Shown one piece after another: positions 22,556 to 31,388 of a stretch of 64,000 nucleotides of DNA. Every line of letters begins with the position of its first letter. Positions within the stretch are counted from its first letter, which is position 1. A program made the position numbers and the translations under genes. The notes beneath the pieces were generated by a model, which made no database searches, had not been told where the DNA came from, and worked only from the letters and a program-made list of their open reading frames with translations. The stretch is from Rhizobium sp. Root1203 (GTDB taxonomy: Bacteria > Pseudomonadota > Alphaproteobacteria > Rhizobiales > Rhizobiaceae), in NCBI RefSeq assembly GCF_001424945.1, contig NZ_LMCW01000012.1:711323-775322 (forward strand). The letters are read 5' to 3'.

Positions 22556-22584
22556 TGATCCATGTTCCCCGTAGTTTCGTAGCA
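22556..22584 (+). promoter_or_regulatory. Candidate RpoE/ChrR-type ECF promoter before photolyase
   Basis: TGATCC (22556-22561), an 18-base spacer and TAGCA (22580-22584) resemble the singlet-oxygen sigma-E promoter of Rhodobacter (TGATCC, about 18 bases, TAA-type -10, recalled from the literature). The -10 is imperfect. The same -35 and spacing occurs before the chrR-like gene. Confidence 0.5.
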
Positions 22585-22607
22585 GATGCAAACCAGCAAA
22601 TTGGGGA

Positions 22608-24062
22608 ATGATTTCATTGCCGGATCCAGTGGAAAAGCCGGTCGTCCTGTGGTTTCGAAAGGATCTGCGCGTCGACGACAATCATGCGCTGCACGCCGCC
22701 TGCAGGAGCGGCCGTCCGATCATACCGCTCTTCATCCGCGAACCTGCCTCGGCTGGAACTGGCGCACTCGGGCGGGCGCAAGACTGGTGGCTCCATCATT
22801 CCCTCAAATCCCTGGACGATTCCATCAACGGTCTTGGCGGATCGCTGCACCTTGCGAGCGGAGACGCGCTCGACGTGCTGCTCGCTATGATCGAGACGAC
22901 AGGCACAGACCTAATTTTTTGGAACCGGCGCTACGACCCGCCGGGTATGGCCATCGATGTTCGCATCAAGCGCAAGCTGGAGATGCGAAACGTCGAGGTA
23001 AAGAGCTTTGGCGGACAACTGTTACATGAGCCGTCGCGGCTACTGACAGCCGGTGGCACGCCCTACAGGGTCTATACGCCTTTCTGGCGCGCGCTCGAGA
23101 GGTCCGGCGAGCCGCCTCGTCCTGTGGATGCGCCAGCAACGATGAGGTTTGCGCCTGACGTGCGCTCTGCGGAGCACCTCGCCTCATGGGGACTTGTGCC
23201 GTCCGAACCGGATTGGGCGACGCGCTTCAACGAAATCTGGTCCCCCGGCGAAAAGGCAGCACGCCAGCGTCTGGAGGACTTCGTCGACGACGCGCTCGAT
23301 GGCTACAAGGACAATCGTGATTTTCCCGCGAAGCAGGCAACCTCGATGCTGTCTCCCTATCTGGCACTGGGGGCAATATCCCCTGCCCGCATTTGGGAAG
23401 AAACGCGCGGCCTCCCCATTCCGTCCGAAGACGTCGTCCATTTCCGCAAGGAACTCGCCTGGCGCGAGTTTTCCTACCACCTGCTCTACCATTTCCCGAA
23501 GCTGCCTTACGCCAACTGGAACAGCCGGTTCGACGGGTTCGCCTGGCTCAATGACGCGATGCATTATCAAGCCTGGACCCGTGGCATGACAGGCTATCCG
23601 ATCGTGGATGCCGGCATGCGCCAGCTCTGGCGGCACGGGTTCATGCACAACAGGGTGCGGATGATCGTCGCGTCGTTCCTCATCAAGGATCTGATGATCG
23701 ACTGGCGGCGCGGTGAATCCTGGTTCCGCGACACGCTGATCGATGCCGACCCCGCAAACAACGCCGCAAGCTGGCAGTGGGTCGCAGGGTCCGGCGCGGA
23801 CGCGGCACCGTTCTACCGTATATTCAACCCTATCCTGCAGGGGGAGAAGTTCGACCCGGATGGCTCTTACGTGCGCGAATTCGTGCCGGAGCTCGGCGCT
23901 CTCGACAGCAAATACGTACACAAACCCTTCCAAGCGCCCGCCAGCGTGCTCGAAAAGGCAGGCGTTAGGCTGGGTGATACCTATCCAAAACCGATCGTTC
24001 AGCACGCAGCCGCCCGAGATCGGGCGTTGAAGGCCTACAAGGCTGTAAAGGATGCAGCATGA
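22608..24062 (+). CDS. phr: Deoxyribodipyrimidine photolyase
   Basis: The 484-aa protein is a class I photolyase/cryptochrome: N-terminal antenna domain (VVLWFRKDLRVDDNHALHAA) and C-terminal FAD domain with WREFSYHLLYHFP, GYPIVDAGMRQLWRHGFMHN and WQWVAGSGADAAPFYRIFNP. It repairs cyclobutane pyrimidine dimers using blue light. It leads a rightward set coupled by ATGA to the FAD oxidase gene, then DUF1365 and Cfa, which looks like a light and singlet-oxygen defence operon. GGGG sits very close to the ATG, so the exact start is slightly uncertain. Confidence 0.95.
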   Translation: MISLPDPVEKPVVLWFRKDLRVDDNHALHAACRSGRPIIPLFIREPASAGTGALGRAQDWWLHHSLKSLDDSINGLGGSLHLASGDALDVLLAMIETTGTDLIFWNRRYDPPGMAIDVRIKRKLEMRNVEVKSFGGQLLHEPSRLLTAGGTPYRVYTPFWRALERSGEPPRPVDAPATMRFAPDVRSAEHLASWGLVPSEPDWATRFNEIWSPGEKAARQRLEDFVDDALDGYKDNRDFPAKQATSMLSPYLALGAISPARIWEETRGLPIPSEDVVHFRKELAWREFSYHLLYHFPKLPYANWNSRFDGFAWLNDAMHYQAWTRGMTGYPIVDAGMRQLWRHGFMHNRVRMIVASFLIKDLMIDWRRGESWFRDTLIDADPANNAASWQWVAGSGADAAPFYRIFNPILQGEKFDPDGSYVREFVPELGALDSKYVHKPFQAPASVLEKAGVRLGDTYPKPIVQHAAARDRALKAYKAVKDAA

Positions 24063-25396
24063 ACGCGCATTTTCACCCCCCGCTGCAGCGTCTGAAAATT
24101 GCCATTATCGGCTCAGGCATCTCGGGCGCATCAGCCGCCTGGGCGCTAAATCCTCTGCACGACGTGACGCTCTACGAAAAAGCGGCGCGTCCCGGTGGCC
24201 ATACGGCAACCGTCGACGTTGACTATGACGGCGTCCAAATTCCCGTCGATACCGGCTTCATCGTCTACAACGAGCCAAGCTATCCAAAGCTGACGGCACT
24301 CTTTGCGGAACTTGGAATTGCAACGCATTCCAGCGACATGAACTTTTCGCTGTCGTTGGATCACGGCAAGCTGGAATGGAGTGGCGGCGGTCTGTCTTCG
24401 ATCTTTGCACAGAAGCGCAATCTTCTCAGCCCGTCCTTCCTACTCATGATCCGGGAAATCCTGCGGTTCAACCGTACCTGCCTGCAGGACCGCGCCGCCG
24501 GTCTCCTCGCATCCCGCTCGATCGGCGATTATCTCGACTGGCGCGGCTTTTCGCCGGGCTTCACCAACAACTATCTGGTGCCGATGGCTGCCGCCATCTG
24601 GTCGACCCCCGCGACCAAAATGCTGCAGTTTCCCGCGGAGCACTTCGTGAACTTCTTCGATAATCACCGCCTGATCTATTCCAGGCAGCATCAGTGGCGC
24701 ACCGTCACCGGAGGCAGCCGCAATTATCTGAGCAAGCTCCTGGCCCCACTTGGGGAACGGGTCAGGCTGGGTCTCGGCGTGCGTGGCGTCCTGCGCAGCC
24801 AGACGGGCGTCACAGTCATCGATGAAAGCGGCGAGGAGAATAGCTTCGATACCGTCGTCTTCGCCGCCCACAGCGATCAGACGCGCCGCATGCTGATCGA
24901 CGCGACCGACCAGGAAAAGGGGATTCTCGCCGCGGTCCCCTACCAGACCAACAGGGTCGTTCTTCACCGCGACCCGAGATTGATGCCGCAACGCCAAAAG
25001 GTCTGGGCGTCCTGGAATTACCGGAGGTCAAGCCATGGAGACAGCGGGGCCGGGGTCGCGGTGACCTACTGGATGAACAGGCTTCAAGGTATCGACAACC
25101 GCCACCCGCTGTTCGTTACGCTCAACCCGGATCGAGAGCCGGACGAAGACAAGGTGTTTGCCGAGTTCGCCTACGATCACCCGCAGTTTTCCGCCGAGAG
25201 CGTTGCCGCCCAGCGGTTGCTGGCCGACATCCAAGGTCGAAACAACTGCTACTTTGCCGGAGCATGGACGGGCTATGGCTTCCACGAGGACGGCCTTGTT
25301 TCAGGCTTGGAGGCGGCAACAGCACTGGGGGCGGTCCTACCCTGGGCAACACCAAACCGGCAAATGCCGAAGCAGCAACTGGACGCCGCCGCATGA
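24059..25396 (+). CDS. FAD-dependent amine oxidase/desaturase-like protein
   Basis: The 445-aa protein has an N-terminal FAD-binding fold (IAIIGSGISGASAAWALN, then an ADP-binding YEKAARPGGHT motif) and GTWTGYGFHEDG-type C-terminal FAD contacts (CYFAGAWTGYGFHEDGLVSG). This family sits beside DUF1365 and Cfa-like genes in many proteobacteria and, in Rhodobacter, belongs to the sigma-E/ChrR regulon with a role in modified membrane fatty acids (recalled, not checked). Both ends overlap neighbours by ATGA, so it is in one operon with phr and DUF1365. Confidence 0.9.
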   Translation: MNAHFHPPLQRLKIAIIGSGISGASAAWALNPLHDVTLYEKAARPGGHTATVDVDYDGVQIPVDTGFIVYNEPSYPKLTALFAELGIATHSSDMNFSLSLDHGKLEWSGGGLSSIFAQKRNLLSPSFLLMIREILRFNRTCLQDRAAGLLASRSIGDYLDWRGFSPGFTNNYLVPMAAAIWSTPATKMLQFPAEHFVNFFDNHRLIYSRQHQWRTVTGGSRNYLSKLLAPLGERVRLGLGVRGVLRSQTGVTVIDESGEENSFDTVVFAAHSDQTRRMLIDATDQEKGILAAVPYQTNRVVLHRDPRLMPQRQKVWASWNYRRSSHGDSGAGVAVTYWMNRLQGIDNRHPLFVTLNPDREPDEDKVFAEFAYDHPQFSAESVAAQRLLADIQGRNNCYFAGAWTGYGFHEDGLVSGLEAATALGAVLPWATPNRQMPKQQLDAAA

Positions 25397-26235
25397 CACA
25401 GCGAAACGAAGTTCATGGAGTCAGCATGGGTGGCAACGGCCCGCCGCCCGATGCGGCGGCGGCACTTTACGTCGGCAACGTGATGCATCAGCGCATGAAA
25501 CCCTTCGGCCATCGTTTTCGGTACCGTGTTTTCTCGCTGTCGATCGACCTCGACCGACTGGACGAGGCAAACGAGCTGTCGGCGTTGTTTTCCGTCAACC
25601 GCCGGAATGTGGTGTCTTTCTACGAGCGGGATCACGCGGGCGAGCAAGGCATACGGGCCCATGCGGACAACCTTTTGGCGCAGGCTGGATTGCATGCCCG
25701 GCGGATCCTGCTCGTCTGCTATCCGCGTATTCTCGGCTACGTGTTCAATCCTCTGTCCGTCTACTACGCCTACGGGGAGCGCGATCAGGTGATCGCCCTG
25801 ATCTACGAGGTGAGAAACACGTTCGGCGAGCGCCATACCTACGTTTGTCCCGTGGGCTGCGAAGAGATGTCAGAGGCCGGCGTGCGACAGACCTGCGAGA
25901 AGCTGTTCCACGTTTCGCCGTTCATCGGAATGAACATGCGGTATCACTTTCGAATGCTGCCGCCGGGAAAGGGCATTCGCTGGCGCATCCTCGAAACCGA
26001 CCGGAACGGCCCGTTGCTCGCCGCCACCTTCTCGGGACAGCAGCGATTCCTGACGACGCCCGCCCTGGCGAAGCTCGGCGTCGGCATGCCGTTCCTCACC
26101 GTCAAGATCGTGGGAGGCATTCATTGGGAGGCGTTGAAACTGTGGCTGAAGGGCGCAAAGTACATGCCGCGTCCACCCGTTCCAGCCCCTGTCGGCATTG
26201 CTCGACCCCATGACACGACGGAAGCGGCAGAATGA
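25393..26235 (+). CDS. DUF1365 family protein
   Basis: The 280-aa protein contains DUF1365 signatures: ALYVGNVMHQRMKPFGHRFR, YRVFSLSIDLDRL, ILLVCYPRILGYVFNPLSVY, YEVRNTFGERHTYVCP and KLFHVSPFIGMNMRYHFRM. Function is not settled; it is consistently linked to FAD oxidase and Cfa-like genes and so probably to membrane lipid modification. ATG 25393 overlaps the oxidase stop; a second ATG 11 codons in is an alternative start. Confidence 0.9.
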   Translation: MTQRNEVHGVSMGGNGPPPDAAAALYVGNVMHQRMKPFGHRFRYRVFSLSIDLDRLDEANELSALFSVNRRNVVSFYERDHAGEQGIRAHADNLLAQAGLHARRILLVCYPRILGYVFNPLSVYYAYGERDQVIALIYEVRNTFGERHTYVCPVGCEEMSEAGVRQTCEKLFHVSPFIGMNMRYHFRMLPPGKGIRWRILETDRNGPLLAATFSGQQRFLTTPALAKLGVGMPFLTVKIVGGIHWEALKLWLKGAKYMPRPPVPAPVGIARPHDTTEAAE

Positions 26236-26415
26236 TCCTGAGATGCCTGATCGGTGCCTCGGATGCGTCGCCTCTTTCACGTTGCGTCAAATGCCTTTTG
26301 AAATCGGTTTTGATTTTCGATCTTATGGGTTAGCGTTTGAGCCAATCGCCGGGGGGCGGAGTGTTTCAGCGCATCGTCGTCCTTAACCGGCCAAAAGTCG
26401 CGGGAGGAAAGAACC

Positions 26416-27672
26416 ATGACAGGTGCGAAGGATCCGGGAGTATCGGGGGATGCCGTGCAACTCTCGCATGACAATATAGGCAGGATTTCCAAGGGTTTAC
26501 CTTTGCGAGCAAAGGTGGCCCTGCGGGGCCTGCTGCATATGCAACACGGTTCCTTGAGGATCGCCTTTCCGGACGGCCGCGTTGTGGTGGCGAGCGGCGC
26601 CCTGCCCGGGCCGGATGCCGCGATTCATCTGAAAAACTGGAACATCACCTTCCGGGCACTCGCCAGCGGCACGATCGGCGTTGCGGAGACCTACATGGAC
26701 GGCGATTGGGACAGCCCGGACATAGCCGCCTTCCTAGAACTGTTCCTGATCAATGACGAAGCCGTCCTGGAGTATGCCAACGGCAAGGGCGGCATTACGC
26801 GCATCATCGAGCGTTTGCGGCACTGGATGAATACGAACACCAAAACGAGGTCGAAGCGCAACATCTCGGCGCACTACGATCTGGGCAACGACTTCTACAG
26901 GCAATGGCTCGACCCGACCATGACCTACTCGTCGGCGCTCTACTCGACTGGCGCAAACGATCTGCAATCGGCCCAGAACGCAAAATATCGCGCGCTCGCC
27001 GAGGCGACCGGCATAAAGGCCGGAGATCATGTCCTCGAAATCGGGTGCGGCTGGGGTGGCTTTGCCGAGTTTGCGGCCCGCGAACTGAACTGCCGGATTA
27101 CCGGGCTGACAATCAGCCGGGAACAACTTGCGTTCGCCGAAGAGCGCATCCGCAAAGCCGGACTTAGCGACCGCGTCGAGCTCCGCTTTCAGGACTATCG
27201 TGATGAAACGGGTCTCTACGACCAGATCGTGTCAATCGAAATGTTCGAGGCCGTCGGGGAAAAGTACTGGCCGGCGTACTTTTCCAAATTGCGACAATGT
27301 CTCAAGCCAGGCGGCAAGGCAGGCCTTCAGATCATCACCATCCGCCCAGAAGCTTTCGAGCAATATCGGAGCAATCCGGACTTCATCCAGAAGTACGTTT
27401 TTCCGGGCGGCATGTTGCCGACCCGCGACCATCTTGCGGAGCTTGGCCAGAAGGTGAACTTGTCACTGGTCAGGGACTTTGGATTCGGGCTAGACTACGC
27501 CCGCACTCTTGCCGAATGGCGGGAGCGTTTCTGGTCCGTATGGGAACGCGTGCGACCGATGGGCTTCGACGAGCGCTTCAAGCGGCTCTGGGAGTTCTAT
27601 CTGTTTTATTGCGAAGCAGGCTTCCGCGCCCGAAACATAGACGTCCGCCAGGTCGTCTTTTCGCGGAGCTGA
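26416..27672 (+). CDS. cfa: Cyclopropane-fatty-acyl-phospholipid synthase family
   Basis: The 418-aa protein has the Cfa pattern: ISAHYDLGNDFYRQWLDPTM with TYSSA, SAM-binding VLEIGCGWGGFAEF, the active-site segment VSIEMFEAVGEKYW and FIQKYVFPGGMLPT. It uses SAM to methylenate (or methylate) double bonds of membrane phospholipids. A good GGAGGAAAG precedes the ATG. The 180-bp gap after DUF1365 may hold its own promoter. Related Cfa-like enzymes in sigma-E regulons make other branched or furan fatty acids, so the exact product is open. Confidence 0.9.
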   Translation: MTGAKDPGVSGDAVQLSHDNIGRISKGLPLRAKVALRGLLHMQHGSLRIAFPDGRVVVASGALPGPDAAIHLKNWNITFRALASGTIGVAETYMDGDWDSPDIAAFLELFLINDEAVLEYANGKGGITRIIERLRHWMNTNTKTRSKRNISAHYDLGNDFYRQWLDPTMTYSSALYSTGANDLQSAQNAKYRALAEATGIKAGDHVLEIGCGWGGFAEFAARELNCRITGLTISREQLAFAEERIRKAGLSDRVELRFQDYRDETGLYDQIVSIEMFEAVGEKYWPAYFSKLRQCLKPGGKAGLQIITIRPEAFEQYRSNPDFIQKYVFPGGMLPTRDHLAELGQKVNLSLVRDFGFGLDYARTLAEWRERFWSVWERVRPMGFDERFKRLWEFYLFYCEAGFRARNIDVRQVVFSRS

Positions 27673-27780
27673 CGAGCGTGGATGGCGTCAGGCAGCCGAC
27701 CTCCTGTCCCGGCCGCCATCCGCCTCGTCTATGACCTCAGCCCCTGCCGGTCCTGGTACTGGCACTCTTGAGCGAGGCCG

Positions 27781-28614
27781 TCACTCGGCAGGATGCGGAG
27801 TCACCGGTCGGTGATGCTGGGAAAGCGGTCGCTCGCGCCAGCCCGTCGCGCGGTTGAGGAACCAGAAGTAAAGGCCGTAGGGCATCAAGTTGAGAAGCTT
27901 CATCACGTAGGTGAAGCGCTTGGGGAAAGTGATTTCGAAGGTCTGCGACTTCAGCCCAGCGGAAATGTGAGCAGCGGCCTCCTCCACCGACACGAGCGAC
28001 GGCATCGGAAAGTCGTTCTGCCTGGTGGCCGGGGTATCCACGAACCCAGGATTGATCAGCTGAATTCGGATGCCCATCTTATCGAGGTCGAACTTCAGGC
28101 TTTCCGCCATGTTGATCAGAGCGGCTTTGGTGGCGCCGTAGGCTGCGCTGGTCGGAAGCCCGCCATATCCCGTGACGGACGAGACGATGGCGATTTGACC
28201 CTGCCCCTTGGCCTTCATGTGCCTGACGGCGGGCACGAGGCAGTTGACCACGCCCTGCAGGTTGACCGCGAAGCTCTGTTCGAAGTCGCCAAGCTTCAGT
28301 TCCTCGGCATGAACAGGAAGATAAATACCTGCGTTGAAGATCGCGAGCGCCAGTGCGCCGTGCTCGTATTCGATGGATGCAAGCACGTGCTCCATGTCCT
28401 CGGCGTCCGTTACGTCGCCGTCGAGCACGATGATGCTGCCGGAAAGGCCGCTTGCCTCGGCCTGCAGTTCAGCAAGTTTGAGATGGTCTCGGGCGGTTAC
28501 CGCAACCTTGTATCCCTCGCCCGCAAGCTTCAGCGCCAACGCTCGACCCATGCCTGAACTTGCACCTGATATCCACACGATTCCGTGTTCGGGACGGGCG
28601 ACAAAATCTTGCAT
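27781..28614 (-). CDS. Short-chain dehydrogenase/reductase
   Basis: The 277-aa protein is a classical SDR: cofactor motif GASSGMG (17-23), NAG at 94-96, catalytic Ser145/146, Tyr159 and Lys163 (YGATK), and NPGFVDTP after it. A basic, hydrophobic tail (FTYVMKLLNLMPYGLYFWFL) could associate with membrane. The start at 28614 has GGAGGA eight bases upstream; the open frame extends 11 codons more but lacks a site. An exact EcfG promoter lies 26 to 51 bp upstream, so it is a general stress gene. Convergent with cfa. Confidence 0.9.
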   Translation of the reverse strand: MQDFVARPEHGIVWISGASSGMGRALALKLAGEGYKVAVTARDHLKLAELQAEASGLSGSIIVLDGDVTDAEDMEHVLASIEYEHGALALAIFNAGIYLPVHAEELKLGDFEQSFAVNLQGVVNCLVPAVRHMKAKGQGQIAIVSSVTGYGGLPTSAAYGATKAALINMAESLKFDLDKMGIRIQLINPGFVDTPATRQNDFPMPSLVSVEEAAAHISAGLKSQTFEITFPKRFTYVMKLLNLMPYGLYFWFLNRATGWRERPLSQHHRPVTPHPAE

Positions 28615-28639
28615 GGCGCATTCCTCCGGTTGCATGATG

Positions 28640-28665
28640 AACGACAAAACGGGGCCGGAAGTTCC
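28640..28665 (-). promoter_or_regulatory. EcfG (general stress sigma) promoter before SDR
   Basis: On the minus strand GGAAC (28665-28661), a 17-base spacer and CGTT (28643-28640) match the EcfG consensus. The predicted start is about 20 bases upstream of the SDR ATG, leaving room for the GGAGGA site. Confidence 0.78.
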
Positions 28666-28712
28666 TCGCCACCTCCCGGGATTATGCCGATATCACACTA
28701 TTGTGGCTGCTT

Positions 28713-29354
28713 TCAGCCGATCAGATCGCCAATCAATTGTCGGAACGATCCGGTCAGCTTTATCGGCGCATCCAGGACGGAGAACGCAATGCAGGGGCGA
28801 TCTTTCTCCGCAACCGGCCGATGATCCACCGTTTGGTCAGCGACCGAAATATCGCCGGGGCCGAAGCGGCCCCTGGCGTCATTGAACGCGCCATCGAGAA
28901 TAAGGGTCAACTCGGTGCCCTTGTGCGTATGGGCAGGCAACGCCCGGCCGGGTTTGATCCACATAAGACTTACTTCGCAGCCGTCGATGTCGATCGAATA
29001 CTCCTTGAAGCCGGGCAGTTTGGTCTTCCATGGAACCGTATCGACATCGAATCCGACAAGATCGCGAAGCGATTGCGGAAAGAAGCTCTGGGGTTTTTCG
29101 GCCGCCGGGAGCCTTTCCACTGGCGGTGCCGACGAAAAAATGGCGGAAAGCCGCGCGTCCCGGTTGCTGATAGGGGCGGCAGTCGTCTGCTCCAACGCCT
29201 CGCCTGCGAGAAGCTCCAGGTCTTTGACGAGTCCGCGGTGGTCAGGTTTCATCTCGAGATGCGATTGCACGAGCACGCGCGCCGGCTCAGGAAGAGAGCC
29301 GGCGACATAGTGCGCCATCAATGCATCGACCGTGTCGATATGCTGGTGAACCAT
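28713..29354 (-). CDS. ChrR-like anti-sigma factor/cupin protein
   Basis: From ATG 29354 the protein is 213 aa: an N-terminal anti-sigma domain (VDALMAHYVAGSLPEPARVL) and a C-terminal cupin with RALPAHTHKGTELTLILDG and FGPGDISVAD metal ligands. In Rhodobacter ChrR the anti-sigma domain binds zinc through two His and a CxxC; here the H is kept (His32) but the Cys positions read Lys36 and His39 (SHLEMKPDHRG). No rpoE gene is adjacent. The upstream ATG at 29402 would lie within its candidate promoter's -10, favouring 29354. Confidence 0.8.
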   Translation of the reverse strand: MVHQHIDTVDALMAHYVAGSLPEPARVLVQSHLEMKPDHRGLVKDLELLAGEALEQTTAAPISNRDARLSAIFSSAPPVERLPAAEKPQSFFPQSLRDLVGFDVDTVPWKTKLPGFKEYSIDIDGCEVSLMWIKPGRALPAHTHKGTELTLILDGAFNDARGRFGPGDISVADQTVDHRPVAEKDRPCIAFSVLDAPIKLTGSFRQLIGDLIG

Positions 29355-29398
29355 GACGGTTTGGTCGTTTCCGCTTTCAGTGATCGCTTTGTCATCGT

Positions 29399-29427
29399 CC
29401 ATACGGGGAAAGTCAATCGTCGGATCA
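29399..29427 (-). promoter_or_regulatory. Candidate ECF promoter before chrR-like gene
   Basis: On the minus strand TGATCC (29427-29422), 18 bases, then TATGG (29403-29399). The -35 and spacing equal those before photolyase. Autoregulation of the sigma/anti-sigma locus would be expected in a ChrR system. Confidence 0.45.
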
Positions 29428-29585
29428 TCGACAGGCCGCCAGATCGCGGCCTTCACGCACAATCGAAAGCATGAAGTGTAATTTTATCGCGGTGGGCAGA
29501 GGCATGGAATAGCATTTCTTGCCAACCCAGCCTTGTGAAGGGAAAAGACCGTTCCTAAACTAAGAGTTCCAAAGAGGCAGATTCC

Positions 29586-30626
29586 ATGACCTTCCATCCC
29601 TCCGTCCTCGAAGCAATCGGCAACACACCCCTGATCAAACTCAAGGGCGCGTCGGATGCGACCGGTTGCACCATTCTCGGCAAGGCGGAATTCCTGAACC
29701 CGGGGCAGTCGGTCAAGGATCGCGCAGCGCTCTACATCATCCGCGATGCGGAAAAGCAGGGATTGCTGCGACCGGGCGGCGTGATCGTCGAGGGCACCGC
29801 CGGCAACACCGGAATCGGCCTGACGCTGGTCGCAAAGGCGCTTGGCTATCGCACGGTCATCGTCATTCCCGAAACCCAAAGCCAGGAAAAGAAAGACGCG
29901 CTGAAACTGCTCGGCGCCGAACTCGTGGAAGTGCCGGCCGTTCCCTACAAGAACCCGAACAACTACGTGAAGGTTTCCGGCCGCCTTGCCGAACAGCTTG
30001 CGAAGTCCGAGCCGAACGGCGCTATCTGGGCAAACCAGTTCGACAACATCGCCAACCGCCAGGCGCACATCGAAACGACGGCGAAAGAGATCTGGAACGA
30101 TACCAACGGGAAGGTCGACGGCTTTGTCTGCTCGGTTGGATCAGGTGGAACACTTGCCGGTGTCGCAGCCGGTCTCAAGTCATTCAACAAGGATATCAAG
30201 ATCGGCATCGCCGATCCGGATGGTGCGGCACTATACGAATTCTACAAGACAGGTGAGCTGAAATCCGCCGGCTCTTCGATCACCGAAGGTATCGGACAGG
30301 GCCGGATCACGGCCAACCTCGAAGGTTTCAAGCCCGAGTTCGCCTATAATATCTCAGACGCAGAGGCTCTGCCCTACGTCTTCGATCTTGTAGAGCACGA
30401 GGGGCTCTGCCTCGGGGGATCCACCGCGATCAATATCGCCGGTGCCGTTCGCCTTGCCAGGGATCTCGGCCCCGGCCATACGGTGGTGACGATTCTCTGC
30501 GACTACGGCAATCGCTACCAGTCCAAGCTTTTCAATCCCGATTTCCTGACATCGAAAGGCCTGCCCGTTCCGGAGTGGCTGACGTCGTCGACGGATATAA
30601 AAATACCCTACGAACCAGCAGCGTGA
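29586..30626 (+). CDS. cysK: Cysteine synthase A (O-acetylserine sulfhydrylase)
   Basis: The 346-aa protein is a fold-type II PLP enzyme: PLP Lys44 in NPGQSVKDRAAL, phosphate-binding GTAGNTG at 70-76, and a late GSGGTLAGVAAGLK loop. It makes cysteine from O-acetylserine and sulfide. The AGAGGCAGATTCC leader gives a fair ribosome site. It is followed at 6 bp by alaX and then sseA, a sulfur and cysteine-linked run of genes. Confidence 0.95.
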   Translation: MTFHPSVLEAIGNTPLIKLKGASDATGCTILGKAEFLNPGQSVKDRAALYIIRDAEKQGLLRPGGVIVEGTAGNTGIGLTLVAKALGYRTVIVIPETQSQEKKDALKLLGAELVEVPAVPYKNPNNYVKVSGRLAEQLAKSEPNGAIWANQFDNIANRQAHIETTAKEIWNDTNGKVDGFVCSVGSGGTLAGVAAGLKSFNKDIKIGIADPDGAALYEFYKTGELKSAGSSITEGIGQGRITANLEGFKPEFAYNISDAEALPYVFDLVEHEGLCLGGSTAINIAGAVRLARDLGPGHTVVTILCDYGNRYQSKLFNPDFLTSKGLPVPEWLTSSTDIKIPYEPAA

Positions 30627-30632
30627 GACCCA

Positions 30633-31370
30633 ATGCCCGTCAATGCTCTCTATCGTGACGACTTCTATCTTTCGACATGCGAGGCGGTCGTCACCGCCGT
30701 TCACGAAGATGGGGGCATCGAACTGGATCAAACCTGCTTTTATGCCACGTCAGGCGGGCAACCGGGCGACACCGGGTTTCTGGAGCGGGCAGACGGCAGC
30801 AAGATTGCGCTTGGGCAAACCAAGCACGGCGCGAGCAAGGATGTTATTATCCACGTGCCGCTCGAAGGCGAGACACATCCCGCCGTCGGTGAGGCGCTGG
30901 TGCTGCATGTCGACTGGAGCCGCCGCTACAAGCTCATGCGCATGCATACGGCCTGCCACCTGCTTTCCGTCGTCTGCTCCTACCCGATCACGGGTGCCGC
31001 CGTGGGCGAAGAGGAGAGCCGCGTCGACTTCGACATGACGGATACCATCGAAAAGGACGAGGTCACGGCGAAGCTGATGGAACTCGTCAACCAGAACTAT
31101 CCGGTCTATCTGCAGTGGATCACGGACGAGGAACTTGCGGCCAACCCCGGCATCGTGAAGTCCAAGAACGTGCGCCCGCCGATCGGGCTCGGACGCGTCA
31201 GTCTCGTCTGCATCGGCGAGAACTCTGCGATTGACAGCCAGCCCTGCGGCGGCACACATGTCTCCGAAACACAGGAAGTCGGCCGGATTCACATTGCCAA
31301 GATCGAGAAGAAGGGCAAGGAAAACCGGCGCTTTCGCATACGCTTCGGCGACGCCGGCGACGAAGCCTGA
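30633..31370 (+). CDS. alaX: Alanyl-tRNA editing protein (AlaX-type)
   Basis: The 245-aa protein has the editing-site zinc motif HxxxH (H105, H109 in RMHTACHLL) and CxxxH (C205, H209 in QPCGGTHVSE), plus TCFYATSGGQPGDTGFL near the start. AlaX proteins are free-standing homologues of the AlaRS editing domain and hydrolyse Ser-tRNA-Ala or Gly-tRNA-Ala. All ligands are present. It starts six bases after cysK. Confidence 0.95.
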   Translation: MPVNALYRDDFYLSTCEAVVTAVHEDGGIELDQTCFYATSGGQPGDTGFLERADGSKIALGQTKHGASKDVIIHVPLEGETHPAVGEALVLHVDWSRRYKLMRMHTACHLLSVVCSYPITGAAVGEEESRVDFDMTDTIEKDEVTAKLMELVNQNYPVYLQWITDEELAANPGIVKSKNVRPPIGLGRVSLVCIGENSAIDSQPCGGTHVSETQEVGRIHIAKIEKKGKENRRFRIRFGDAGDEA

Positions 31371-31388
31371 GAATTGAGGGAGAGTGGA

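Noticed and set aside
26236..26415. TGATCC-type ECF promoter before cfa
   Set aside because: TGATCC occurs at 26232, but no TA-containing -10 follows at 18 bases, so it is not supported.
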